Positions 24,563 through 36,600 of a stretch of 64,000 nt of DNA are shown here, one piece after another. Position 1 is the first letter of the stretch, and the number at the start of each line of letters is the position of its first letter. The translations under genes and the position numbers were made by a program. The notes under the pieces were generated by a model, which was not told the DNA's origin, searched no databases, and was given only the letters and a program-made list of their open reading frames with translations. The DNA comes from Undaria pinnatifida (Eukaryota > Sar > Phaeophyceae > Laminariales > Alariaceae), in contig JABAKD010000027.1 of the NCBI GenBank assembly GCA_012845835.1, forward strand, positions 14,498,073-14,562,072, read 5' to 3'.

Positions 24563-26292
24563 CTGCCAAACGCGCGTGTAGTTGGTGGTGTTGGTGTTGG
24601 TGTTGGTGGCGGTGGTGGTGGTGAAGCTAGAGGTGGGGTGTATTGTTGTTGGGTGGTGGTGGTGGTGGTGGCGGTGGTGGTGTTGATGGCGGTGGTGGTT
24701 ATTGCGAGATGTGATCTCTAACCCAAAGAGCTGGAGTCGTAACAATGATGGAGATCAAGGCGAAAAGCAGTCATTGGTGTTGTTCGACAGAACTATGTGC
24801 GTACCTTGGAGTATTAAATCCGCAGTATTGATGGGTCGGCCAGCTGAGATCAACTCAACTTACCACCATTAGTGGTGTGGCTGATTCTCTCGGTCTGATG
24901 CGTCTGGCCTCGTCACGGGTTGCGTTTTTTTTCGGGGCAACGCATCAGAACGATCAGAAGGTCGTCTCCCTCTAACACACAAAAATAATTTCTGTCTTGA
25001 AACAGTATAAGTTAATCAGTTTTCACTCTTCCCCTATCATCATTACGGGTATGTATATAAAAATATTGTAGTGGTTTTCCAAAAACTGAGGACGGCGTTT
25101 TAGATGGCTGCGCCTTGGATTCAGTGTGCAGTTGCAAGCATCTCGCGCGAGCAGCGACATACTCGTGCGAGCAGCGACATCGCGCACCGCACGCAACGAA
25201 GCCTGCGGCATAGGCTTAAATCTGTGTCTATCGTCCCCCTCTAAGGTGGAAATCCATTGATGATTTACCCTCATTGAATCAAACTGATACAGTACGTGTG
25301 TCGTTAAGATGAGGGGAGAACGACAACTAAAACCAACCAAGACTGTTTTTTGTACGTACAGGTAAGGTTATCGATCCCGCAGAATAGTAGAGGGTCGGGA
25401 ATATTTCAGACGCAAGATTAGCGGTCTTGCCACGTTGGACTGTTTTCCCTGCGAGGAAGATCACTTCCTTGACGCTGCCAACTTCGAGGTAAAAGGGGAA
25501 GGGGGAGGTCGGTGTTGGTCATACACATCGCCCACACACAGCTGTCGTGGGATAACATCTGATCGCGACAGCGATAGCACAGACAGTGAGTGGCGGAGCC
25601 AAGTTTTTGCGATATGGTGAAAAGGAGGCCAACACGTGGTTGCTGGTGATTGCATAGCAGTACTCTTCGTGGGGAACTAATGTGCGGGGAATTCCTTCCG
25701 TGAAACACGCCGTTGATCGCACACCGGCATCATGCGTTGCCTCGATAACCGAAAACGTGTGGAGGCACCCGTCTGGAATCCCCACGTAATGCAACTGCAC
25801 CCATACCTTCGCGGACACGCTACTTTCATTTCGTTTGGGGTCACCGTTTACATCTCGTACGCAACGAGTGTGCGTCAACCTCAGGTATTCATGGAGAGGA
25901 CACACAACCCAGGGCGACGCTGTATGATCTAGCAGTACCAGCAATCCGTTATACTCCGCAAGTTCTATGCACATATCCACCTAGAAAACCCGGGCATGGA
26001 TCCAGGTTGTCCTATGGCGACCGCAAACCTTTTACGACAACTTGGTGCCATACACATCTTCAGTCTGACCTCACGGAAGGAGTACATCCCCTGGATTTTG
26101 ACGTTGCGTGGCGGTGCCCTCGTGTCTAAAAAATGCAACCCAAGCGTTGCCAGCGCTAGCTGCATGCCCGTCCCCTCTAGGTCGGGAATGTCGAGCTCGC
26201 CCTCGCGACTGCTGTCCCTCTCGCTAGGACGTGGATGAAAAAGGCGACCGTTCCAGAATTGCGGCAAGTATTTCTTCGCCAGCTGCTGACAC
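24293..26292 (-). CDS. unrecognised gene, last three exons
   Basis: Minus-strand exons at about 26070-26292, 25807-25980 and 24293-24562, the last two joined in phase 0. The visible protein part is about 220 residues and ends in a stop at 24293. Content: a Gln/Lys helix with CQQLAKKYLPQFW; a hydrophobic, His/Cys-containing segment (CIELAEYNGLLVLLDHTAS, VVCPLHEYLRL); and a C-terminal alpha/beta-looking part (ESLFTIVVSSDALDAAEG, FLLVEIPRENLEQTVRLYEA). I cannot assign a family. The donor of the first exon is uncertain. Its intron upstream is a long array of decayed copies of its own start. Confidence 0.55.
24578..24705. repeat. (GGT)n / (GTT)n microsatellite
   Basis: GGTGTTGGTGTTGGTGGCGG and GGTGGTGGTGGTGG runs directly upstream of the terminal exon's acceptor. 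It gives a spurious poly-His/Thr extension of that frame. Confidence 0.9.
25807..25980 (-). CDS. internal exon of the 24-26 kb gene
   Basis: 174 nt, exactly 58 codons phase 0 to 0, between a GTTTTCTAG acceptor and a GCGAAG/GTATGG donor. The frame stays open downstream past the donor, so retention or a later donor is possible. Confidence 0.55.
26070..26292 (-). CDS. exon with duplicated start, 24-26 kb gene
   Basis: The acceptor is probably GGAAAG before GTGTCAG. Encodes CQQLAKKYLPQFWNGRLF, a Ser/Arg/Glu linker and LEGTGMQLALATLGLHFLD. Two donors are possible: GAG/GTCAGA at 26070 (phase 0, fits the next exon) or a stronger GTGAGG at 26075 (phase 1, does not). Confidence 0.5.
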
Positions 26293-28190
26293 CTTTCCAC
26301 ACGTAGGACAGACAGATAGATCACGATCTAGATAGTCTATTAGTAGATCATGTGCAGGGCTGCAGAAGTTGTTCGAGAATTTCTGACACATTTCGACGCG
26401 TACATACGGGCTGATTCTTGTTTATGACCCCAGATTTATTCCCCGGCGAATGTCCACACCGTTTTTTCGATTCAGACCGTGAAATTTTGCACACGTCTTC
26501 TATGTGCCCTTGCAAAGACCTCACACCCCATGTTTTTTTGTTTTGTTTTTTTGCCTGATTTTTCGTCGGTTAAGATTTCTCGGGAGAATGTGGACCACCT
26601 TACTTAGCCCAAAATAATTTGGGGCAAAAAAGAAAGAACAGAAAAAAATCCCGGAGGTCAGACCTCGGGATGGGCATGTAGAACACGTCTGCAAAATTTC
26701 AGGGTCCATCTCTCAAAAACGGCGTGGACATTTTGACTTTTGTGCGCAAAAATGAATAAGATACGTTATTTCCTTCGAATGACTTGGTTTTGGTGTAGGA
26801 TGCACTTTCTTTCACTAGATTCTGCTTCATGTCATGTTGAACACAGGCACGTCAGATCTTCGATTTTGTACGCGAAAAAAAAATTGCAGAGATGCCTTGG
26901 AGTTACGTCCAACCGGATCGTGCAAAATGCGGCGCAATTTTTTTTCTCGCCCCCGCTTGAAAAAAGCCTGAATAATTATTGAACAAATTAAAGGCCTGTC
27001 ATTGGCCGATACGAGTTTTTGTTAAGATACGGCCTCGAGCACTCTGTGTCCCCCACCTTTAATTTCACATTTTGCTCCTAGGGACAGCCCGACGCCGTCA
27101 ATTTTTTCTTGGTCATCATGTCACCCTCTTCGTGAGGGTCAGTATGATGCACAGGTACCAAATATTCCCTCTTCTTTGACTGGATATTGCGAGTTGCATT
27201 CGTGGGGGAGAGAGTTTTTTTTTTTTTACTTGAACCAGCCTGTAGGACAGCTAAATCCCGATCTATCTATCTATCTATCTGTCAATAGATCGTCTAGATC
27301 CCATGCAGGGCTGCGGTCTTTGTTCGACAGACGCTGACACATTTCCACGCACACATCGGCCAGGTAGATCACTATCTACAGCAGTATTACAGTAGTAGTA
27401 GATAATCTGGATCCAATGCAGTTCTGCGGTAAGTGTTTGTTCTACAGCTGCTGACATAGTTCCGCGCATACTTCGGACAGAGATGACGATCTAGTTGCAA
27501 TAGACCATCCGCACCCTATCTATGCAGGACTACGGCAAGCGTTTGTTTTTGAAACGATTTTAAACGTGCCAGCTGCGAGTTTGGTAAATTTGGGGGTCGA
27601 TACTCATCCTTGCAAGCTGCCTGATACACCGGCCGCACCGTATCTACTGCGACCGATATGCAAAAAAAAAACGGTGACCCCACGGGCTCTTTTGTAACAA
27701 GGTTCGATACATTTAGGCGCGATACTCATATTTTTTTGTAGCCTGCGTTTTTACAGATAGATGTATAGACTAGACTAGACTAGACTAATTGTTAAACCCT
27801 AGACTATATGGCACCTTTCTGCACATCGGACGAACAGATCACGATTCCAAGGCGTCTAGATGTCATGTTTCCCGTCATAAGATGTCGTGCATTAGCCGTA
27901 CCATGCAGATGCCAGTTGCTGACACCTTTCCATTCGCCGGGACAGACCGCGATCTACTACATACAGCAGATCATCTAGGTTCTATCTATTATGCAGAACT
28001 GCGGCAGGCAGATGTTTCTTCGCCAGCTGCTGGAATAATTCCACAAATACGTCGAGCATGTCACGATCTACTGTAGGTCGTTACGATCTACAGTATGATA
28101 GATCCTACCGATGATGATGCAGGGCCACGGTGAACATTGCGACAGCTGCTGACACCATTCCACGCATCACACAGACGGATCACGATCTAT
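26270..28190 (-). repeat. array of degenerate exon-start copies
   Basis: On the minus strand the motif GTGGAAATGTGTCAGCAGCTG recurs in varying form at about 26290, 26385, 27345, 27460, 27925, 28035 and 28160, each followed by traces of AAGAAACACTTGCCGCA and preceded by GATCTAGATCGTGATC-type intron sequence. Local spacing is 95-120 bp. The unit corresponds to the acceptor and first 15 or so codons of the exon at 26070-26292. Between 26.4 and 27.3 kb the array is interrupted by unrelated AT-rich sequence. Confidence 0.7.
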
Positions 28191-28942
28191 TAAAATAGGC
28201 AATCGGCCAGGTGTAACTAATCCTCGTGTAGGGCATGCTTGCTTGTTTTTTCAGGTGCCGCGCATGAGCCGCAGCACACAGCAGTTACCTAGATCCTACT
28301 GGAATATGTTTATCGTTTTGAGATGTCGTTCAAGAGCCGAACCATACTGACAAATAGATGTCACCCAGGAAACGTAAAGGCAATAACCGTGTCAAACGTG
28401 TCCCACCCGGCTAATATGGTCCAGCTCGTGCACATCATGTGCCTGGTAGATCGCGGATGGACATGTTTTTGCCTTGAAATATCTACATGAATCTAAATAC
28501 ATAGACTAGATGAAACTAGACTAGGTATGGCATCTGCCCAATGTGTACATCTTTCACAATGCAGGCCACCGGTACACACGAGGCATCCTTAGAGTTTTCT
28601 GGTACGGTAAGAGGGTCGTGTGATGCGCAACGCTGTTGTGAGGGGTGCGGCGCATCGGCTGCAGCCGATCGCGCCGCGACGACAAGGCGGGCGCTCGCAT
28701 CTCGATCAGCACATCTCGGATATCCTCGCACGGTGAAAACGAAAAAAAAATGTACGAAAATGTAATAAGGGCAGTTTTGTATCAAAATTTGTGCTTAAAC
28801 GATCCTTACGTATTGATGCTTTAACGAAGGAGTCGGATTTGTTCGTGGGACGTCAGCGCCGACTTTGGCCGCTCATGGTTCGTGGGGCAACCGGCCCAAG
28901 GCCACCGTACTCGCAGCACCATCGGTGCGGTGGTGTTTCTTC
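28191..28942. other. no gene recognised
   Basis: Upstream of the array and downstream of the next gene. A GC-rich block at 28610-28730 is open on both strands without clear coding bias. Confidence 0.4.
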
Positions 28943-29243
28943 CTATCCACCGACATCCAACACGTCCAATGTCCGTGCCGATGATGTACCCAAGAGATGG
29001 TATAGTCTATTCCAGTAGGGGTAGCCGAGAAAGGCAGCGGAGCGCCATATGAATATGACCGTCTGTACTTGGTCTAGACTATTGCGGGAAGCCGCTTTTG
29101 TTCGTTCATTCCAGGTATTGAGTGCAATCCCCCAGTCGCGCCAAGCGGCTTGTGGCCACCTCACATCGGGATACCGCCTTACCCAGACCGCCTTGTTGGG
29201 GAACCCCTGCTGCTGTACGCACAACAAGCTCTGTGGCCACCGC
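28943..29243 (-). CDS. exon 2 of the 29-kb membrane protein
   Basis: 301 nt, one base completing the Trp codon and then 100 codons including stop. Seven or more Trp residues. An internal GTCTGG/GTAAGG could act as an alternative donor. Confidence 0.5.
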
Positions 29244-29641
29244 CTGCCCTCGAAACAGGACACGTAACACATCAATCTATCTCACATACCGCAAAAGAAG
29301 ATCGACCTGTCGTCACAAACTAGTCATACGGCGTATAGAGGTCCACATCACAAATGCCATGGTAGGGAGGTTTGACAGACGGTTCGGCATCAACAGCAGC
29401 GCGCTTACCATGCTTTCCCAGCTGGATGGGAGACGAGGATCAGCCCTGCTGTGGCAGCCGAAGCTGCAGTGAATCCAAGCAACGCGTATCCAAATCCAGG
29501 ATCGAAATCGTAACCCGTCCGTTTTGGTTCTGATGGGGTCGAGCGATCTCCTCTGTCCCCATCCCCTCGACGACGAAGAAGGAAAGTGCGAGGGTTGCAG
29601 CACCGTTGCGCCGGGCTCTCGGCCGGGCTCGGCGACTTCAT
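28943..29641 (-). CDS. small membrane-anchored protein, two exons, apparently complete
   Basis: Exon 1 (29409-29641) starts with ATG and ends in phase 2 before GTAAGC; exon 2 (28943-29243) starts after GAGGGCAG and ends at a TAG. The 165-bp intron joins them in frame to give 177 residues. After a basic, Pro/Ser-rich N-terminus comes one hydrophobic helix (YALLGFTAASAATAGLILVS), then HPAGKAW at the intron, then a Trp/Arg-rich C-terminal part (WRDWGIALNTWNERT, FLGYPYWNRLYHLLG). Family unknown. The gene at 62.2 kb has the same helix-HPAGxxW-phase-2-intron arrangement, so the two are probably paralogues. The single helix suggests an organelle or endomembrane anchor. Confidence 0.55.
29409..29641 (-). 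CDS. exon 1 of the 29-kb membrane protein
   Basis: 233 nt from ATG to AAAGCATG/GTAAGC. Start chosen because it is the first ATG in the open frame. Contains the transmembrane helix. Confidence 0.55.
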
Positions 29642-31009
29642 AATCGTCCCGGTTGAGTCGCGCAGGTTTAGAGCGTGAGGGTGGAGTGCTTTTCGTTTTC
29701 CGTTGAGTAATTCCCCAAAGGGTTTCCAGATATACGGAGGCTTTTATACTGAACATGAAACTGCAAGCACGTCAAAACAGAGCCATACTATTAATATTAA
29801 TAGTCTAGACTACGAATATATGGGCTATGGGCTAGCTGCTATCATGGCCTCTTCCTTACTACCCTCCCACCATACATAGCCCTTTCTATACTACTGGTAA
29901 GAATTACTCGCAGCTCTTTGGTTACCCCTCCACAAATTAACCACTCAACAGTATTCGGTACTCGCACGTGCGTACTCGACGTATCTATCACACGTGTGGA
30001 ATGTTGAAGCCCAAATTTTGAAGCGTGAATCAAAATCCAGTACTAATAATACTACTAGTGGGACTCGTGCGTTAGTTAAGCGGTTCTTTGACCGGTACCA
30101 TACGTAAATCAAGTCGTTTGGAGCCCATTTTCTCTTTTGAAGTGCGAACACGCACTACTACACTGCCGGTGACAGGCACGAGCGCGATGCGTTGCCGAAG
30201 TTGACAAGTTTAACCGGTACCACTCGTACTTGAACCAAGACATTTTAAGCCAATGTTTCCGACCCCAGCAGCACCCTCCAGGCGTGGCCCACGACCCTCA
30301 TTGCAAGATCACCCTCGGCGAAACGAAACAAAAAATAAACCGATCGACGGGTCAACGGACGACAGATAAGACAGATGATAGATGATGCCTGCAGTGTCCG
30401 AACTCCTCTAGGATGGATATACGCGTGCGCAAAAGTTTAGAAGTATTTATCTCTCTTGCAGCTGCGCGCTCGCACGTTTCATGGACGGTGGACGGTTGGA
30501 AATAATAGGATTGCACTTTAGTATGGTGTTTCCAAAAAATTCGGGAGGCATAATTTTCCGGGGCGTTTTCGAATGTTTCCCGTTTGGGGGATTTCATTCT
30601 CAGGACGGCGTGTTTTTATGGGGATACCATCGAATCCTCCCCAGGTTTATTCATTTGGTCGCTCCAACACACAATTTGTGAGTTTCTTGGTGATGGAGAA
30701 CCATCAGGATGGATGAAGAATCATCAGGATGGACACCGGCCGGGTGCGTTAATACTAATGATTATATCGCTGGGTAGACGAAATGGTTACATGTGAAGAG
30801 AGCACATATCATACTTATACGTGGGTCGCGAGACGTTTTGCTTCTACCTCTCAAGTATTACTCTTCACAAGTATCTAAACCCACGCCGTGCTGTATGCAG
30901 GGAGGGCTTGCCCACTATACAAAATGCCGAACGATCATCCATCGACTCACGGGGAAGCGGTGTCAATACACCACCAATCAACGCGTTTTGTCACGGACGA
31001 GAGTAGAAC
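29642..31009. other. no gene recognised
   Basis: Upstream region of the 29-kb gene. AT-rich parts at 29780-30060. GAACCATCAGGATGGA occurs twice in tandem at about 30697 and 30716. No exon is supported. Confidence 0.4.
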
Positions 31010-31740
31010 CGGTGGCTCCTCACTCGATCTCCCAGGAACCGACGACTGCCCCTTCCCTATCCGGGAAATCGGCGATTGCCACCCCCTATCCAAAGGAACC
31101 GACCAGCACCCATTCCCTCCCCAACGAACCCGCAACTACTCATTCCCCCTCCCAGCGTACTCATTCCCTCTCCCAGGAAGGAACCGGCGACCACCAATTA
31201 TCTCTCTAAGGAAAGAAACGGCGACCACTCGTTCCCTCCCCAAGGGAGGAACCGACGACTACTCACTGCCTCTTTCTCCGCAGAGCCGGCGGCTACTCGT
31301 TCCCTCCCACAAGAACCGGCGGCTGCTCATTCCCAGTTCCAGGGAAAGAAGGGCGACTGCTCAATCCCTCCCTCCCCAAATAACCTGCGACTACTCGTTC
31401 TTCCTCCCAAAAACCGGCGACTGCTCATCATCTCCTATCCGAAGAACCGGTCCCTCATTCCTCCCTCGAGAAAATAACCGGCGGCTAATCATTCCCTATC
31501 CAAAAAACAGGCGACTACTCATTCACTACCCCGACATAGGGCAAATACTCACTCCCTGCCCACAGGAACCGGTGGCTACTGATTTCCTCTTCGAGGAACC
31601 GGCAACCACTCACTCCTCGACCGGCCACCAACCATCCCCTCTCCTTCGAGACTCTTACCATCCCCTGTCCGAAAAAAATGGCGACTACTGATTGCCTACT
31701 GATTCCCTACCCCAGGAACCGACGGCTACGTAAGTCCTCA
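31010..31740 (+). repeat. about 30-bp minisatellite, roughly 20 degenerate units
   Basis: Units of the form CTACTCATTCCCTCCCC-AGGAACCGGCGA repeat with many 1-5 bp length changes. The long plus-strand open frame over it reads as repeats of RRLLIPSP-like peptides and has no independent support. Confidence 0.85.
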
Positions 31741-31859
31741 TCCAAAGGAACGCGTGACCCCAAAATTACCAGCGATGGATCTAGGTCCAACGTAAACGAG
31801 ATAAAACCTCGCATTGTCGTTGCGCGATAACATGGATGTCTCTCTCGCGAGTCTACGCG

Positions 31860-32440
31860 ACGCCATGATCTGGACTACCTTCAGGCCAGGCAACTTAAGC
31901 GTTGAAACCGGTGCGAGAGAGCAAGCAGCCCAGGCGTTTATCCGTCCGCCCATGCATCCATCTTTCTCTCATCCTCCGACTTCACCCGCACCTCGCACCC
32001 GTAACGCCCCGCACAGCAGCCAAGACAACAAAAAGCGTCCGCAAGATTCAGCGCTACACGTACCGACGCGCGGCTATCCACCCATCCATCCACTCCGGGA
32101 GCCTCACACGGCAAGCAAAACAACAAGTAGTCAAAATTAAGGCCAGGCAACTCCAACGGTGACATCACGCCTTGCCATCCTACCCATCCCATGCCCTATA
32201 CTCCAAACGTTGAAACTATGGAAGAAAGCGGGCTAGGACGCCGTCCATCCATCTACCAACCAATTCAATCTCCCCACCCGCACCCCGTACCGCCTCCCAC
32301 AGCAAGCAAAACAACAAAAACGCATTTCATGCCCGCATTCCGCACGCCATACCCGCCTCGCACAGCGGAACCCAAACAACAAAAAGGCGGTCAATATTCG
32401 ACCAAGCACGATACTACACGCACCGACCATTGCGGAAAGC
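31860..32440. repeat. decayed tandem repeats with CATCCATC and AAGCAAAACAACAA
   Basis: Roughly four units of 80-130 bp, each containing CCGTCCATCCATC, CACCCGCACC and AGCAAGCAAAACAACAA. No coding support. Confidence 0.6.
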
Positions 32441-33149
32441 GCATCATGGCCGATAGTTAGCCTTGACGTTGCTCATAAAAGACAGCCGAGACGATACTTC
32501 CTCCAGAGGGACAGGTGCGCCTGGTCCCACCGATGCCGTCACCTCCAGCAGTTCTTCCAAAATCCCGACGAGCTGAATACGACAACAACAACGACAACGG
32601 CAACAACGGACAGAGGAAGGCGCAGAAGGCAGCGCGCAGATGGTGGGACGGGGCGGGGCAGGTGGGGGGGGCGTGGCGCGCGGGGGGGGGGGGGTACAGA
32701 GGGTGTAGGGGTCAGGAGGGGGTAACGCGTTACATGGTTGCTCAAGTCGGACATATCAGATGGATCCTTGTTCATGATCTGCGCCTCTGAGGGAAAACAG
32801 ATCCTTGGTCTATGTCATCTGTACGGCCTATAGAGATGGATCATCTTGTCTCGTGGGGGGCGTATGACCTGAATGATCTATAATAGCACATATTTCCTGG
32901 GTTGGATCTGTACCGCACAGATCCCGCACATATCACAACCATAGGTATAGGATCTAGATCATCTGCAATACATTGTCATCTGTCCGACGGTTCCGGCTAC
33001 AATTGACCCAAATAGAACTAACTGCACCGTCGTTTTGGAGAAAACAACTTGGACACAGACTACGACATACGTTGCGCTGGCGTAGCCGCCCCCCCCGCCC
33101 AATCCCCTGACATACAGCAATAGAAGAACCGCCAAAAGCAAAAGCTGAC

Positions 33150-33275
33150 GTTGTACGCCCCGTAAAGACATCCTTTGCCCGCCGGCGCCTCCGCGGGCTC
33201 CTCCCCTTGTTCTCCACCCCCCCCAAGCCCACCCCCCCAACCATTCCAACAGGAAACAAGATAAACCCACAACTA
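33150..33275 (-). repeat. copy of IPMK exon D end
   Basis: The minus strand reads GEEPAEAPAGKGCLYGAYN followed by GTCAGC, matching exon D's GEGPAEAPADKGYLYGAYN and GTGAGC. It lies 216 bp downstream, so exon end plus donor was duplicated into the intron. The frame is kept, but a Cys replaces the conserved Tyr. Confidence 0.8.
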
Positions 33276-33365
33276 TCGAAAAAACAATCAACCCCGAGAA
33301 GGCAACCCTTGCTCCCCCCCCCTCCAAACGCCAACAAACCCCTCCAAAACCACCAATAAGCTCAC

Positions 33366-33657
33366 GTTGTACGCCCCGTAAAGGTACCCCTTGTCCGCCG
33401 GCGCCTCCGCTGGTCCCTCCCCCTGCTCTCCGTCCCCATCCATGGGCACCGCGTGGGCAAAATCGATCATGCAAATATGGACCTCCTCCTCCTCGTCTCC
33501 CGCAGGGGCCGGGTCAGCCGAGTCGTAGGTCAGGAGGAGCGAGCTGGCGTAGAAACGGAAGATTTTTTGCCTCGAGAAGAAGTCAGTGACCGCGCGGATT
33601 TGGCGGAGGGCGCACATGACTCGACCGCGGCGCAAGGTCGTGCCGTCGTGGAAGAAC
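33366..33657 (-). CDS. IPMK exon D (SSLL, IDFAH)
   Basis: 292 nt after a CCCGCAAG acceptor; ends in phase 0 before GTGAGC. Holds the FFHDG, SSLL and IDFAH motifs. The IDFAH aspartate is the expected metal-binding, catalytic residue. Confidence 0.88.
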
Positions 33658-36600
33658 CTTGCGGGAAAAATTCAGGAGACATTCGGGAAAGATGGAGATA
33701 GTGAGGGGGGGGGGTTCAGAGGGTCACAGCTGCTGTACACCCACATCATCACCGCACTCGCATCACCACTTGTTCGTGAAATTAAGGTGGGCCATTTCGA
33801 ACTGCATCTACGCTTTCGGGGACAATCTACTAATACATGAATTAAACCGTGGGATCACTTTTCCAGTGGTAAAACGGCGAAAATCTCTCCCTCTACACGT
33901 CTTTCCCGCCGCCCCAACTCACACCAGGTAAAACAAACATGCTTGCACCCCACCCCACCCCACCCCACCGCACCCTACCGTACCGTACCGCACCGCACCG
34001 CACCCCTACCCCCTACCCCACCCCACCGCTCACTTGGCAAGACCGGCCCCGGTGTCCTCCACCTCCATGCCCGCCCCCCATTCCTTTCCCATGGAGAGCT
34101 TCTGGGGCTGCTCGTCCCCCGCATGATAACTCGACCAGCTCATGCCCACGTAGCGGAAGCCGACCATCGGCTGGTTCGGGTATTTCTTCAGCTGCCCAAT
34201 CTTCTTTTCCTGTTGGGATACAGAAGCATTTGTATTCCACGACAACAGAGGAACAAAGTGGAAGAAGCCAGAAGAAAAAACACCAGGTAAACAACTTGAG
34301 GCAACCTGAACAAAAAAAAACGACGTGGCTAGAATAGAAGCCTACAGCTACGCTATCTCAGGTAGATGCGCAGCCCTTCTAAAACTGCTCCCAAAAAGCC
34401 ATGGTTCTGAGGACAAACTACAGACTCAATCTGGTGTAACTTTTTTGTGTACTTGGGCGGGGCTATCACCGCAGACAGAGACCTTAGCATTGATATAACG
34501 CGGCGTCTTCAGAGGGCCTGGGCGTGCTTCCAGCCGTACAAGATGGAAATCTATGATCGCCCGGGTGTGCGCTTGCGGTTGAAGGTGCGGTTGCTGAAAG
34601 CTGAGGTGGTCGAGACACTACTTTACGGGTGCAGTGGAGCCCGAAGAAGCCTGACTATGACAGGCTACGACGGGTTTACCGCTCCATGCTCCTCCGATGC
34701 CTTGGATGGCGGAAACGGAAGCGCGACGACCGCACCCTATCGTACGCCGACGCGCTTGCCAAGACAGCTTCCGAGAGCATAGAGGCGATAGTGCGCAAAC
34801 GGAGGATATTTTTGCGGGATTCGTAGCACGTATGGGGAAGGAGCGTCTGCCACAGAGGGTGGTGTTTGGGGAATTTGTTGGGGGTAAGGGCTACTCAGGG
34901 GGGCAAGAGAAAGGCTGGATCGCTCATCTGAAGGAGGATATGTCGGTCTTTGGAATGAAATTCGAAGGATGGCGAAAGGCTGCTCAGAAGGCTGGCAGAT
35001 GGTTTCGACGAGTAGAAGAGGGAGCCGAGTTGTTCAGGCGGAATTGGCACGAAACGGAGAGACGCAAAGCTGCAGAGCGACGCGCAAAGGCTGCGGCAGC
35101 GCCATCCACCGTCGGCATCTCTAAGCGGCCGGGGGGAGGGGGAAGGGGGGGGGGGGGGAGGGGGGGCGTCATGCCCAAGAAACTGAGGTCTGGGTTTGGC
35201 CATCATCTTCTTGAAAGTTGTGGGCCTTCTGATGGCCGTCACAAGATAGCATAAGACCGCCCTGACTTCTTCGCCATGTTGCGTTCTCTCCCCAGTGCCA
35301 TTGATGATGCACTTGATACCATCTATGAGCTCAATGCCCGTCTTTAGCCAGTTCCTAGGGTCTGCTGCTAGTATGACATTTTTCTTTTTTTTCTTCTCTT
35401 TTCCTTTCCTTGCTTCCTCTTCTTGTCTTTTCTTTTCTTGCTTTTCTTGTCTTCTTCTTTTCTTTCCTTCCCTTTTTCGTTTTTTTTGTTTCACTTTATT
35501 CTCTTTTCTTTCCTTTCCTTTATCTTCTTTTCTTTTCTTTGTTTCTTTTCTCCAATTGACTTGTGTCTGTCGTGCGTATGCGTAGTGATAGATACTACGT
35601 GTAATGTATACGTGGTAGTCTTTCTTGGGTGGCAACGGTATAGTCGGTTTCTCCAGGCGTGAGTAATGAGGCGTATGCACCGGTATGGACCTGGCACATC
35701 GTAGACTGACTCCCGATTTCACTTTTATATGTTTCTGGCGGAGGCATGAATTGCGTCAGCTGTGATATATGCGTGTATCACCTTTGGTTTGTGTGTTTCT
35801 TTCCCTGGTGTTTTCCTCAGCTCCAGAGTGACTGGAGCCTGTCCTGTGACCACGGACTTGATTATGCGAGTTAATGTGAGAACAACAACAACTACTTTGC
35901 AGCTCCAAAAAAGATCACTCCCCTCCCTTACCTCTACCTCTCCAGGAGCCACTGCTGTGACCCTTCCCATCTTCACGTCCGACTCATCACGACATTATCC
36001 AAAGAGGACGGTCTGCGTATGTTCAGGGGCTTTTACGAGTATACTTAGCATCAGATAACTCAACATTTTTATAACAGCGCAAGTAACGTGTACCAGTGCA
36101 GCAGTGCCTTAGATATCTCTCACGTTATCTAGGCTCCATAGCGACCCACCCTTGCCAGCATAACTGGGCATAAACGGGTTTTTGGGCATATCTAAAAGTA
36201 GCGTATTGGACGTTTGTTTTGAGCATGACAGGCATAACTGAGGGGAATCAAGCACAAGAAAAAAAAAGAGCTGCCCTTATCTCAGCACGCGAACGTCCTT
36301 AATTCATCCCCGTCACCTCCCTCTTTGCTCCGTCTCGAAAGGGATGCGTGGTCATCGGTCGAACGACTAAGGCAGGCAACAAACGAGTAGTTGGGCATAA
36401 CTAGGTTCTTGGGTATATCAAAAAGTACCTGGTAGCATATTGGACATTTATCTTGAGCATGACAGGCATAACTGGGGGGAGTTAAGAAACAAAAAAAAAG
36501 AATCGCTACCCGTATCGCATCACGCGTCTGTCCTTAATCCATCCCGTGACCTCCCTCTTTGCGCCTTCCCGAAAGGAATGCGCGATCAACGGTCAAACGA

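Noticed and set aside
30888-31691. 267-codon plus-strand frame rich in RRLLIPSP
   Set aside because: Follows the 30-bp minisatellite unit throughout and has no splice or homology support.
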